Part shown: positions 7,800 to 15,555 of the stretch, piece after piece
Layout of the letters: every line of letters begins with the position of its first letter
How positions within the stretch are numbered: the first letter of the stretch is position 1
Origin: Lachnospiraceae bacterium
GTDB lineage: Bacteria > Bacillota > Clostridia > Lachnospirales > Lachnospiraceae
Length of the DNA stretch: 15,625 bases
NCBI GenBank assembly: GCA_004556655.1
Contig: SFGF01000074.1
Span: forward strand, 1-15,625
Reading direction: 5' to 3'
Notes under the pieces: model-generated
What the model saw: only the letters and a program-made list of their open reading frames with translations
What the model was told of the DNA's origin: nothing
Database searches by the model: none
Translations under genes and position numbers: made by a program

Positions 7800-8747
7800 A
7801 TGGAGAATTTGTATTTTTATCCTACATTAACTGAAGAATTGCGTGAAAGAGCCGGTTTCTCAGTTTCCGCTTTTGGCTTTTCATACTTCTATGACGATGA
7901 ATACAGAGATTTGAAGCAAAAAGGAAAAAACACTGTTAAGTTGGAGGACTCTTGGGAGTCATGGAAGATTGAAACCGATGGACTGCATTTAAAACGTGAG
8001 ATTACTATTGAGTACCCGGAAGTTTTGTATGGGGAAAAGGGCCTTGCGTGTAAAGGCGCGATTATCGGGACATGTATCATATGGACAAATAAAACGTTAA
8101 CACAAATGGGGACAATTTTACCTGCTTTGGAATTCAATTCCGGAGCAATTCGGTATGTCGTTTTTGAACATGACTTTAAGCCCGGAGAAATCAAAGGGGA
8201 TCTCGAACTTGAGACGATCCTGTATATAAAGAAACCGGCAGAAGAAGTTTTACCTGAAGAAGAGCGATTAATAAATGATTCCGGAGTAAACGTTGGTGTT
8301 CTCGATGTTTGTAGGCTTGACTTCGGAAGCATTTATATGGACTTCCCTATTCAGGAAGTTAATTCAAAACAACAACCATTGTGGTGGTTGGAAATCGGTG
8401 ATTGGACAGATCCCAGACAGGATTTGTTTAATGAAGATAATTTATGCCTATATTTGAACTCTGCGTATGATTGTTGCCCAAAGGTAGGGGATGTTATTAA
8501 GAATTCGGATGTATTGATAGAAATAGTTGCAACGGCATATACGATGATTTTTCAAAAGATTATGGAAATGGAGTGTTTATCACAGACAGTCAATGATGTT
8601 GATTTAGAACCGGGAAGCATAAGTAAGATTATGTTTTACTTCTGGAGTGGGTGTGATACGCCTATTGACACTTCTTCAGTAGAAAGGATGCATAAAACGA
8701 TATGGCTGAATGTTGCAGCCATGTTAAACGGAGGTGACGAAGTATGA
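7800..8747 (+). CDS. Unassigned protein of the Z1/paraMORC operon (protein X)
   Basis: A 315-residue protein that I do not recognise. It has no signal peptide, no membrane segment and no clear catalytic motif. The first ~200 residues alternate short hydrophobic and polar stretches and look beta-rich, with phrases such as IEYPEVLYGEKG and IRYVVFEHDFKPGE. A tryptophan-rich patch WWLEIGDW lies at 195-202, and the C-terminal third looks helical. The ATG follows directly on the paraMORC stop codon, and the end overlaps the next gene as ATGA, so it is translated as part of the same coupled series. By position it is a dedicated partner of the paraMORC ATPase, perhaps a structural or DNA-recognition subunit (inference). 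Confidence 0.85.
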   Translation: MENLYFYPTLTEELRERAGFSVSAFGFSYFYDDEYRDLKQKGKNTVKLEDSWESWKIETDGLHLKREITIEYPEVLYGEKGLACKGAIIGTCIIWTNKTLTQMGTILPALEFNSGAIRYVVFEHDFKPGEIKGDLELETILYIKKPAEEVLPEEERLINDSGVNVGVLDVCRLDFGSIYMDFPIQEVNSKQQPLWWLEIGDWTDPRQDLFNEDNLCLYLNSAYDCCPKVGDVIKNSDVLIEIVATAYTMIFQKIMEMECLSQTVNDVDLEPGSISKIMFYFWSGCDTPIDTSSVERMHKTIWLNVAAMLNGGDEV

Positions 8748-9478
8748 TCTCCATGAAAAAGATGACAAAGGCTCAAGCAAAAGAATTTGTGGATTCGGTT
8801 GATAAACTGTCGGATGTTGCCTTTGTGGATTTAACGGCGCTATGGCATGCTCATTCGATTACGATAGAGAACCCTGACTATGAAGAGCTTAGAAGGAAAG
8901 TACTAGATGCTTATGAAGAGGCCGCTGCAACAAATGATGGATATCAGATTGACCTTGATGTTGGACTATGCTTATTTGAGATGTTAAGCCCTGAAAAGGG
9001 ATTTACGTTAGTTATGGCCAATGATGATGATATCTGGAGGTACCTATCATGCAAGATTTTTCCGGATATTACATATGAAAGATATCCGAAACCGGCAAAA
9101 GATGATATTCGCCTAAATAAAAAGCGTTTCTATCTTCATACGAGGAGAATATGGTTAAAAACGTTGTGGTGGTATGTTTTTCTAGCGTGGCAGGGAGATA
9201 CAAAAAAGACGAGAGCAGTGCTAAAGGATTTTGGTACTGACACAATAAGCGATTTTATTGAGAGAACGGGCCAAGGATATAGAGTTTTGCTATATCGGCA
9301 GTTGATGAGATCTTATGCAACTGTAGAAAATAAGTCTTCAGATTTGTTTAACGTTATTCAGAAGCAAAATTTGGTTAACTGCAGAACAGTTGAACCCGGG
9401 CTTGTGGAAGGTGCAGAACAAGGATACGTAGATTCACTGTTTAAACAATTATCGGTGGGTGAAGAACATGTTGATTGA
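8744..9478 (+). CDS. Unassigned helical protein of the operon (protein Y; perhaps DUF6339-like)
   Basis: A 244-residue, mostly helical protein with no catalytic motif that I recognise. The most distinctive part is the aromatic, basic segment RRIWLKTLWWYVFLAWQGD (W137, W142, W143), which resembles a domain of unknown function that I remember as DUF6339 from similar operons; this is a tentative memory. The stretch WWYVFLAW is hydrophobic but short and flanked by charges, so a core helix is more likely than a membrane anchor. GGAGGTG at 8730-8736 precedes ATG 8744, which overlaps the previous stop as ATGA; another in-frame ATG lies at 8753. The end overlaps the nuclease gene by 11 bases. A scaffold or adaptor role is a guess from context. 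Confidence 0.82.
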   Translation: MISMKKMTKAQAKEFVDSVDKLSDVAFVDLTALWHAHSITIENPDYEELRRKVLDAYEEAAATNDGYQIDLDVGLCLFEMLSPEKGFTLVMANDDDIWRYLSCKIFPDITYERYPKPAKDDIRLNKKRFYLHTRRIWLKTLWWYVFLAWQGDTKKTRAVLKDFGTDTISDFIERTGQGYRVLLYRQLMRSYATVENKSSDLFNVIQKQNLVNCRTVEPGLVEGAEQGYVDSLFKQLSVGEEHVD

Positions 9479-10394
9479 TGAGATATTGGCAAATTGGGCC
9501 GGAATGCCAAGTGCAAATGCCATGATTATATCGAGTTTAAGTAACGCCGGATATATTTCGTGGACAATTAAAACGACTGCGGGGTATGGAGTTGCTATTC
9601 CTGTAGATAGCGATGAAGAGATCTCTGAACATTTTGCCGGAGCACATTATTTTACCGGTGATATCCTTCTGGATAATTCCAATCAAGAGCATGTGCTGAT
9701 TCTGGTAACGCAAAAAGAGGAGAATAAAGATCAGTTTGCGGCTTTGTGCGCGGAGCTTTTAGCACCGGGGAAAAACGGAGAGCTGAGAAAAGAGTTGTCT
9801 CAGTCGCCTCTAGCATGGTGGATGGCATGGAAAGAATTGCTGGGAAATAAAAGCGTCGACATGCGGGTGTATGATGCTTTGGGTGAACTATGGACGTTGA
9901 AACATCTGGCAGAACATGGTGAGCATGCAGAATGGAACGGCCCTGATGGTGCAACTTATGACATTGACTGTGAATCTTACTATACCGAAGTAAAATCTAC
10001 AACTGCGCGGAATAAGAGGCAGATTACGTTAAGCAATTTATTTCAGCTGGATCCTCCGGAAGGGAAAAAACTATTCCTGGTTTTGTGCCAGTTTGAGTCA
10101 TCTTTATCTGGAATCAGCATTAATAGTTTGGTCGATCAGCTTGAAAACTTGGGATACAGCCGAGCTGCAATTAATGATAAACTTGAAAGATTAGGTCTTG
10201 AAAAAGGAATGTCTGCACGTAAACGGTGCTACGTATTACATGCAGCAACAAAATATACGGTGGATGAATCGTTTCCTGCTATTAGGGAAACATCATTTGT
10301 CGGAGGAGTCCTTCCAAGTGGCGTTATGAGTATTACATATACGGTTACACTGGATGGTATTTCCGGTGAAAATATATTAACGGATGGAGAATGA
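9468..10394 (+). CDS. PD-(D/E)XK nuclease (DUF4420/PF14390-like)
   Basis: A 308-residue protein with the complete core of a PD-(D/E)XK restriction nuclease: Glu140 in GELW on the first helix, Asp165/Asp167 in TYDIDCE, then the E174-V-K176 pair in YTEVKST, and a following helix with Gln185 (KRQITLSNLFQL). This order matches the PD-(D/E)XK motif family PF14390 that travels with Z1 proteins and Dcm-like methylases. It is the strongest candidate for the enzyme that cuts unmodified DNA. About 130 residues before and 110 after the core are not recognised and may serve for DNA recognition. A GTG at 9459 is also possible, but ATG 9468 has GGTGGGTG at a good distance. It ends with ATGA overlapping the methylase gene. 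Confidence 0.85.
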   Translation: MLIDEILANWAGMPSANAMIISSLSNAGYISWTIKTTAGYGVAIPVDSDEEISEHFAGAHYFTGDILLDNSNQEHVLILVTQKEENKDQFAALCAELLAPGKNGELRKELSQSPLAWWMAWKELLGNKSVDMRVYDALGELWTLKHLAEHGEHAEWNGPDGATYDIDCESYYTEVKSTTARNKRQITLSNLFQLDPPEGKKLFLVLCQFESSLSGISINSLVDQLENLGYSRAAINDKLERLGLEKGMSARKRCYVLHAATKYTVDESFPAIRETSFVGGVLPSGVMSITYTVTLDGISGENILTDGE

Positions 10395-11698
10395 TACATT
10401 TTATGTATAGAACAATAGATTTGTGCGCTGGGATAGGGGGCATGAGGCGAGGATTTGAATTAACGGGGAGATGTAGGAATGTGCTATCTGCTGAGATAGA
10501 TGAGCAGACTGCCAGGACTTATGAACATCTTTATGGAGATGATCCAAGAAATAACTTAATGAGCAAAAAATTCCGAGAAAAGTTGAAGGAACATCCATAT
10601 GATATTCTTTTGGCTGGTTTTCCGTGTCAGGCATTTAGTAGTGCGGGGCTTCAGATGGGATTTAAAGATAAGGAAAAAGGCAATGTCTTTTTCGGAATCG
10701 CAAAAATCATTGAAGAGAGTAGACCAAAGGCTATTTTCTTAGAAAATGTTCAAAATCTAATGTCTCATGATAAAGGGCAGACTATTGTTCGTATTTTAAA
10801 GATTCTTAATGAGCTTAATTATAAGATAATCGGCGCGGATTTTGACGAGAAGGGTGAGCCGATATTTACCAGAACTTCGTTTGTAAGAAATACTATTAAT
10901 TTTGGGCTTCCTCAGAATCGTCCAAGAGTGTATATCATGGCCTTTAACAGAGATATATATGGAGAGGCACTTGATTTATTAGGTGAAGATGATGTTATTC
11001 CTACAGGGACAGATACCGTAATTTATGCGGACGTAAATGCTCTTTTGGAACCACATGTTCCGGCTCATTATTACATGGCTTCAGGATATTTACAGACATT
11101 GATAAATCATCGGCAAAGAGAGCATGAAAAGGGGAATGGATTTGGCTACTGCGTTGTGAACGATCCTAGCAGAACACATCAATTTGCGAATACGATTATG
11201 GCAACCGGTGGATCGGGAAAAGAAAGGAATCTTATTTATCAGCCGGTTCCCGAGTATGACAATTTGGAAATAGAAGGGAAACGGACACCAATTAATAATC
11301 AAGGCATTCGTGTGATGACCCCGAAAGAATGGGGGCGCTTGCAAGGATTTATAGGATATGGATTCCTTGACATGAATGGAGAAGACCATTTTGACTTCCC
11401 TGAGGGCATGTGTGATGGACAGAAGTATAAGCAGTTTGGTAATTCGGTCTCCATTCCGGTAATAAAAGCAATGGCTGATTATATGATGGAAAAATTGGAT
11501 GAATTCACGGCTGATCCTATTCCGCTGATTGAGAGATTGGCAGACCGAGAAGAGAGTATAACAAGGAGAGATGTAATGGATCTACTCAATGTTGATGAAG
11601 CGCGAGCATCATATATATTACGGCGAGCTGTGGCAAAAAGAATTCTTGAGAAGAATGGAAGTACAAGAAATGCGGTTTATCATAAGGTGAAAGAATGA
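10391..11698 (+). CDS. DNA (cytosine-5) methyltransferase, Dcm family
   Basis: A 435-residue C5-methyltransferase that would mark host DNA at the recognition site. Motif I is DLCAGIGGMRRGFE, motif IV GFPCQAFSSAG with catalytic Cys79, motif VI FLENVQNL, motif VIII PQNRPRVYI, motif IX around VMTPKEWGRLQGF, and motif X GNSVSIPV. The target-recognition region between VIII and IX is about 120 residues, suiting a single site. Residues about 370-435 lie beyond the usual end and look like a winged helix (ITRRDVMDLLNV, then ASYILRRAVAKRIL). ATG 10391 overlaps the nuclease stop as ATGA; ATG 10403 is an alternative start inside an inverted repeat. The target site cannot be read from the sequence. Confidence 0.95.
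   Translation: MIHFMYRTIDLCAGIGGMRRGFELTGRCRNVLSAEIDEQTARTYEHLYGDDPRNNLMSKKFREKLKEHPYDILLAGFPCQAFSSAGLQMGFKDKEKGNVFFGIAKIIEESRPKAIFLENVQNLMSHDKGQTIVRILKILNELNYKIIGADFDEKGEPIFTRTSFVRNTINFGLPQNRPRVYIMAFNRDIYGEALDLLGEDDVIPTGTDTVIYADVNALLEPHVPAHYYMASGYLQTLINHRQREHEKGNGFGYCVVNDPSRTHQFANTIMATGGSGKERNLIYQPVPEYDNLEIEGKRTPINNQGIRVMTPKEWGRLQGFIGYGFLDMNGEDHFDFPEGMCDGQKYKQFGNSVSIPVIKAMADYMMEKLDEFTADPIPLIERLADREESITRRDVMDLLNVDEARASYILRRAVAKRILEKNGSTRNAVYHKVKE
10394..10408 (+). promoter_or_regulatory. Inverted repeat over the methylase translation start
   Basis: ATACAT at 10394-10399 and ATGTAT at 10403-10408 flank TTT. The repeat contains the alternative methylase start codon at 10403 and begins just after the coupled start at 10391. 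As RNA it could hide the second start; as DNA it could be an operator. At only six base pairs it may also be chance. Confidence 0.3.
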
Positions 11699-11732
11699 AA
11701 ATAAGTGATCAAAAGCTTGGAGGTTGGCAATA

Positions 11733-13883
11733 ATGGTTGAAAAACACACAATTCCTATGCAATTCCATCCGCGTGCTTTTTCAGCATTTGGATCAGATCT
11801 GGTAACAAATGATTATGTTGCGGTGAATGAGTTGATAAAAAATGCTTATGATGCATACGCATATAACGTTAAATTAACAATCTATGAAAATACAGTAGGC
11901 CAGCACAGTATAGAAATTATAGATGATGGACTTGGAATGACACAAAAGATTATTGAAGAGGCATGGGCAGTTATAGCGACGCCGTACAAGAAAAAGAATC
12001 CTGTCGTAGAACGCGATGGAAAAGTGAGGGTGGTTTCTGGAAACAAAGGACTGGGAAGATTGTCATCGGCACGATTGGGAAACGCATTAGAGATATTAAC
12101 GAAGAACCAAAATGATGAGTGTATCACGGTTGAAATAAATTGGCGTGCTTTAGTGGATAGTACGGATATTTCGTCATGTGGCGTTGTTGTAGAAAACGGC
12201 AATGAAAAATATTTGTTAGATAAAATAAAGAAAGAATTACATTCATCAAGTAAGACGGGGACAATTATAAAGATTACAGACTTAAACACGACTTGGGATG
12301 GAAGCAAAGTTTCAGCCTTAGAACAATCACTTGCTAGACTGATCTCTCCTTTTGATGAAGTATCTGATTTTAGTATTTATCTTGGCCAAAATGAAAAATC
12401 TCCAGTTCGGATTGAAGCTAACGAATTCATTAAAACACCAACATATCATATTAGTGGAACAATTGATGAACATGGAAACACAAGCTGGAAATATACTTAT
12501 AACTCGGATACAAAAAAGTCTGAAGAAGGGTATATAGGATGGGAAGAATCTTATGGAGGCTTTAATCATCAGAAGCTAGTAATGCAATATGGGGCTGATA
12601 GTATTCCAAAATATGATTGTGGACCTTTTTCATTTGAATTTAGAGCGTGGGATTTGGACTCGGAAAGTATAGGGGAAATAAGTGATCAATTTAGCATAAA
12701 GAAAAACGAAATAAGAAAAACCATTTCAACATATAAAGGCATTTCGATTTACCGGGATAATGTTCTCGTCCTTCCGAAATCCGATGCTGCAAAAGACTGG
12801 TTAGGGGTAGACTTACGAAGAGTAAGCAATATTGGACGTAGACTGAGCACTAATCAAATCATAGGAAAAGTGTCAATTACTGAGTCGGATAACCCAGAAC
12901 TAAAGGATACTACCGATAGAGAAAAACTGGTTGATACGGCGGAATACAAACAGTTTTGTTCTATTCTGGAAACATTGATTATTCAGTTGGAGAATCTTAG
13001 AAATCGCGATCGGGTGGTTGCTAAGAAACCAGGAAAACTTGTTGATTTAATTGCACCTATTGATCCTTCAGCCATGGAATCAAGGGTGGAAGAATTAGTT
13101 AAAAATGGACAGAGTGATGAAGCTGTTGAGGTTGTGCACGAATATAGCGCCAATGCTGAAAAGAGTATTGGAGAACTTAAAGAACGTATGGAATATTATG
13201 CACAAACAGCATCGCTTGGATCGGTCGCATTTGTGATAATGCATGAGATACGAACGGGTATGATGGCTGTTATGCGATTCATAAAGTGGTGCAAAAAAAA
13301 CATAACGGACATTGCTCCACAAGGAAAAGAGTATTGCGCTGATGCTGAACATGCTTATCTACGCCTAAAGGAAGTTGCTGATAGTTTTGCTCCACTTTAT
13401 AAAAAGAATTATCTAAAAGAAGATGCTCTTGTAAAACTGGATGAGATTATTTATTCCAGTATTAATCTGATATCGGCAAAGAAAGAAGCCGCAGATGTTG
13501 AGTTTAAATATCGTGGATATAAAAATATTTATGTAAAAATTCAGAGTGGTGAAGCACAAACAATTATTCTTAATTTATTAGATAATTCGTCTTATTGGCT
13601 CCGACGTATAAAAGAAAAAAAGATAATTCAAATTTGTGTTGAAGAAAAAGGAGATAAGATACTTGTAAATGTTAGTGATAATGGCCCCGGAATAGCAAGC
13701 GAAGATGTTGAGAAAATTTTTATACCTGGAACCACGGGTAAACCGCATGGAATAGGGATGGGACTTGTTATTGTTACGGAGCTTTTAGAACGGCATGATT
13801 GTAAAATTGAAGTATGCATTCCTGGCGATATTGGAGGTGCAACATTCATTTTTGAATTACCTAGAGGAGAGGAAAAGAAGTAA
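11733..13883 (+). CDS. Dual-GHKL protein: HSP90/MORC-like ATPase fused to a histidine-kinase-like core
   Basis: A 716-residue protein with two separate Bergerat-fold modules. The N-terminal one has NELIKNAYDA (Glu33, Asn37, Asp40), IIDDGLGM (from 63) and GNKGLGRLSS (from 103), as in HSP90/MutL/MORC-type ATPases. The C-terminal one reads like a histidine kinase: an H-box IMHEIR with His504-Glu505, N-box LNLLDNS (Asn618), G1 SDNGPGI (648-654), and F/G2 region TTGKPHGIGMGL (667-678). The middle, about 430-500, is probably coiled coil that carries the dimerisation helix. There is no membrane segment, so it is cytoplasmic. GGAGG at 11719-11723 supports ATG 11733. The next gene, a receiver-domain protein, overlaps it by one base, so the two probably form a signalling pair that controls or senses for the restriction genes (inference). 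Confidence 0.9.
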   Translation: MVEKHTIPMQFHPRAFSAFGSDLVTNDYVAVNELIKNAYDAYAYNVKLTIYENTVGQHSIEIIDDGLGMTQKIIEEAWAVIATPYKKKNPVVERDGKVRVVSGNKGLGRLSSARLGNALEILTKNQNDECITVEINWRALVDSTDISSCGVVVENGNEKYLLDKIKKELHSSSKTGTIIKITDLNTTWDGSKVSALEQSLARLISPFDEVSDFSIYLGQNEKSPVRIEANEFIKTPTYHISGTIDEHGNTSWKYTYNSDTKKSEEGYIGWEESYGGFNHQKLVMQYGADSIPKYDCGPFSFEFRAWDLDSESIGEISDQFSIKKNEIRKTISTYKGISIYRDNVLVLPKSDAAKDWLGVDLRRVSNIGRRLSTNQIIGKVSITESDNPELKDTTDREKLVDTAEYKQFCSILETLIIQLENLRNRDRVVAKKPGKLVDLIAPIDPSAMESRVEELVKNGQSDEAVEVVHEYSANAEKSIGELKERMEYYAQTASLGSVAFVIMHEIRTGMMAVMRFIKWCKKNITDIAPQGKEYCADAEHAYLRLKEVADSFAPLYKKNYLKEDALVKLDEIIYSSINLISAKKEAADVEFKYRGYKNIYVKIQSGEAQTIILNLLDNSSYWLRRIKEKKIIQICVEEKGDKILVNVSDNGPGIASEDVEKIFIPGTTGKPHGIGMGLVIVTELLERHDCKIEVCIPGDIGGATFIFELPRGEEKK

Positions 13884-15013
13884 TGAAGGTACTTGTAATT
13901 GATGATACGGAGATGGACACAAAGGGTATAAAAGAATATTGCAAAGAAAACAAATGGAACTTTCAATACAATTCTTTTAAAGATGATTACATTCAAGATC
14001 TAATGAAGTATGATGCAGACGTAATAGTTCTTGACTGGTTTGAAGATGTATCTGATGACAATGATATCGGAAATTCAATTCTTGCAGGATTTTGGGAAAA
14101 TGGGTATAGGCCAATTGTAGTTTTTTCTGCACATGCTGATGCGATAGCATTGACAGAGGATATGCAAAAGAGTAATTTGGTAAAAATGTATGTTAAAGAC
14201 GAGGAGGGAGAAGAACAACTACTGACATACCTGAAAGAAAATGAATTATACTTTAAGGCTTTGTCTGAATTCAGAAAGGATGTTGGAAAGGTAATATTAA
14301 ATTCTTTTAATGCGATTGAACCTTTAAAATCTTTAGAGGATGGCTTTGTTGGGAATGAAATACTTAAGTACATTCTCGCAAAACGAATGGTGAGTGCATT
14401 TAATGTAGAGAATAATAAAATAGATATGCCTTCATGGGGGATGTATATTTATCCTCCTGTTTCGAGTGCGCTTACCACGGGGGACGTACTAAGAAAGGCT
14501 GGAGAAAGCATTAATGCAGAAAATGCGAGTAATTACAAGGTAGTTATTTCTCAAGCATGTGATATTGCATATAAAAAAACAAAGAAAATATTATGTTTAA
14601 ATTGTTGCTCAATGAAATCTGGTATTATCAATGCTTTGGAGAGTGAAATAAAGCATAGTCTAGACTTAGTTCCAGAAATGTCTGAGGAAGACAGAAATAG
14701 AGCAAGGAAAATGATAGCTCAGCATAAGCTGAGCTATGCTATGAACGCTGGGTTTTATCAAAAATGGGCATTATTACCAGCACTAAAAGGTGTTTGCCCA
14801 GATATGTCAGTAGATTTAAAGAATGTTGAACTGGTTGATCCTGGTAAGATTTCGATTAGTTGTGAAGATTTGAATGAGCAAGAATACTATAGAGTGGCAT
14901 CGTTGGATCCCCAATATGTGACACAGCTAGTGTGGGGATACATGCAAAATGCGTGTAGGCCTGGGGCTCCAGATAGGGATGTTGAAGAATGGGCTAAAAG
15001 AGTAATAAATTAA
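13883..15013 (+). CDS. Receiver-domain protein with unrecognised C-terminal output domain
   Basis: A 376-residue protein. Residues 1-~120 are a response-regulator receiver domain: Asp7-Asp8 in VLVIDDT, phosphoacceptor Asp51 in VIVLDWFED, Ser82 in VVFSAH, and Lys105 in MYVKDEE. All the positions needed for phosphorylation are present. The rest has no DNA-binding domain that I recognise. It contains a segment VVISQACDIAY with C226-D227, followed by ILCLNCCSM with C238, C241 and C242, and a long charged helix near 250-290. The start overlaps the stop of the kinase-like gene (TAATG), so the pair is translationally coupled. The likely phosphodonor is His504 of that neighbour. The output may be a protein-protein or enzymatic domain rather than transcription; I cannot name it. 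Confidence 0.87.
   Translation: MKVLVIDDTEMDTKGIKEYCKENKWNFQYNSFKDDYIQDLMKYDADVIVLDWFEDVSDDNDIGNSILAGFWENGYRPIVVFSAHADAIALTEDMQKSNLVKMYVKDEEGEEQLLTYLKENELYFKALSEFRKDVGKVILNSFNAIEPLKSLEDGFVGNEILKYILAKRMVSAFNVENNKIDMPSWGMYIYPPVSSALTTGDVLRKAGESINAENASNYKVVISQACDIAYKKTKKILCLNCCSMKSGIINALESEIKHSLDLVPEMSEEDRNRARKMIAQHKLSYAMNAGFYQKWALLPALKGVCPDMSVDLKNVELVDPGKISISCEDLNEQEYYRVASLDPQYVTQLVWGYMQNACRPGAPDRDVEEWAKRVIN
14714..14737 (+). repeat. Perfect 10-bp inverted repeat inside the receiver gene
   Basis: ATAGCTCAGC (14714-14723) and GCTGAGCTAT (14728-14737) flank ATAA. It lies within codons for MIAQHKLSYAM and is not followed by a T-run, so it does not look like a normal terminator. It could form a stable mRNA hairpin. 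Confidence 0.6.
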
Positions 15014-15057
15014 CAATAATGTTTACTTTCAATACATAGTGTAGAAAAAGAGATAAA

Positions 15058-15531
15058 ATGGAATTAAAAAATGTTTTCTATAAATTTATAAATGAATATC
15101 AGTCCGAGCTCCTGGCTGCACGTGAAAGAGAAGACTTTAAATGACCTTTTGGCTCGCTTGTAAGACGTGTTATTTCTGGTTTATTACAAAACCAGGTAGA
15201 GGCAACGATATACAAGGTAAAAGGGAGCATAGGCGAAGGCAGATGGACGGATGTTCCGTGGATTGCGGTTTTTGATAAGAAGGTAACCATAGGGGTCAAA
15301 CCCCATAAACCAGATAAAGCATCAAAACTTAATACCGAAGGCATTAGAGAGATGACTTCGCTTGAATGGGCACGGTTACAAGGTTTTGCATGATATGCAT
15401 TTATGGAGAATGGTATAGATACATTTAGTTTTCCTGATGGAATGGCAGAAGGACAGAAATATAAACAGCTGGGAAGTTCCGTTTCAATTCCTGTTGTTGA
15501 GGAAATGGCAAAGTTTATGTTAGATTACTAA
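15058..15531 (+). pseudogene. Broken chimera of an McrB-type N-terminal domain and a Dcm C-terminus
   Basis: One reading frame runs from ATG 15058 to TAA 15529-15531 but is interrupted by TGA at 15142-15144 and 15391-15393. The first ~65 codons read as an MrcB N-terminal (DUF3578) DNA-binding domain, with PFGSLVRRVISG and YKVKGSIGEGRWTDVPWIA. After about codon 80 the frame becomes the C-terminal end of a cytosine methyltransferase: IREMTSLEWARLQGF (motif IX region), FSFPDGMAEGQKYKQLG, then SSVSIPVVEEM, in which the usual Asn of motif X is Ser. The middle of both parent genes is gone, so a deletion probably joined a restriction gene to its methylase. The second TGA stands where homologues have Gly (GGA to TGA). 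It is not a copy of the intact methylase upstream. Confidence 0.8.
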
Positions 15532-15538
15532 AACTTCC

Positions 15539-15555
15539 CACACCGATACGGTGTG
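15539..15555 (+). repeat. Short hairpin after the pseudogene
   Basis: CACACCG (15539-15545) and CGGTGTG (15549-15555) flank ATA. No T-run follows, so a terminator role is weak. It may be a relic of an operator or a mobile-element end. Confidence 0.4.

Noticed and set aside
7889..8332. Minus-strand open frame of 147 codons inside protein X, and other long antisense frames
   Set aside because: They lie opposite well-supported plus-strand genes, lack ribosome binding sites and have low-complexity composition typical of antisense shadows.
9160..9195. Possible transmembrane helix in protein Y (WWYVFLAW)
   Set aside because: Too short and flanked by charged residues; the rest of the protein looks soluble.
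15092..15101. ATGAATATCA shared with the boundary repeats at 2195 and 2219, as a target-site duplication
   Set aside because: Only 10 AT-rich bases, located inside the pseudogene coding frame rather than at a clear boundary. Not strong enough.
15142..15393. Two in-frame TGA codons as possible recoding (selenocysteine or Trp)
   Set aside because: The second replaces a Gly expected from homologues (GGA to TGA). The frame also lacks the middle of both parent domains and has lost the motif X Asn, so simple decay explains it.
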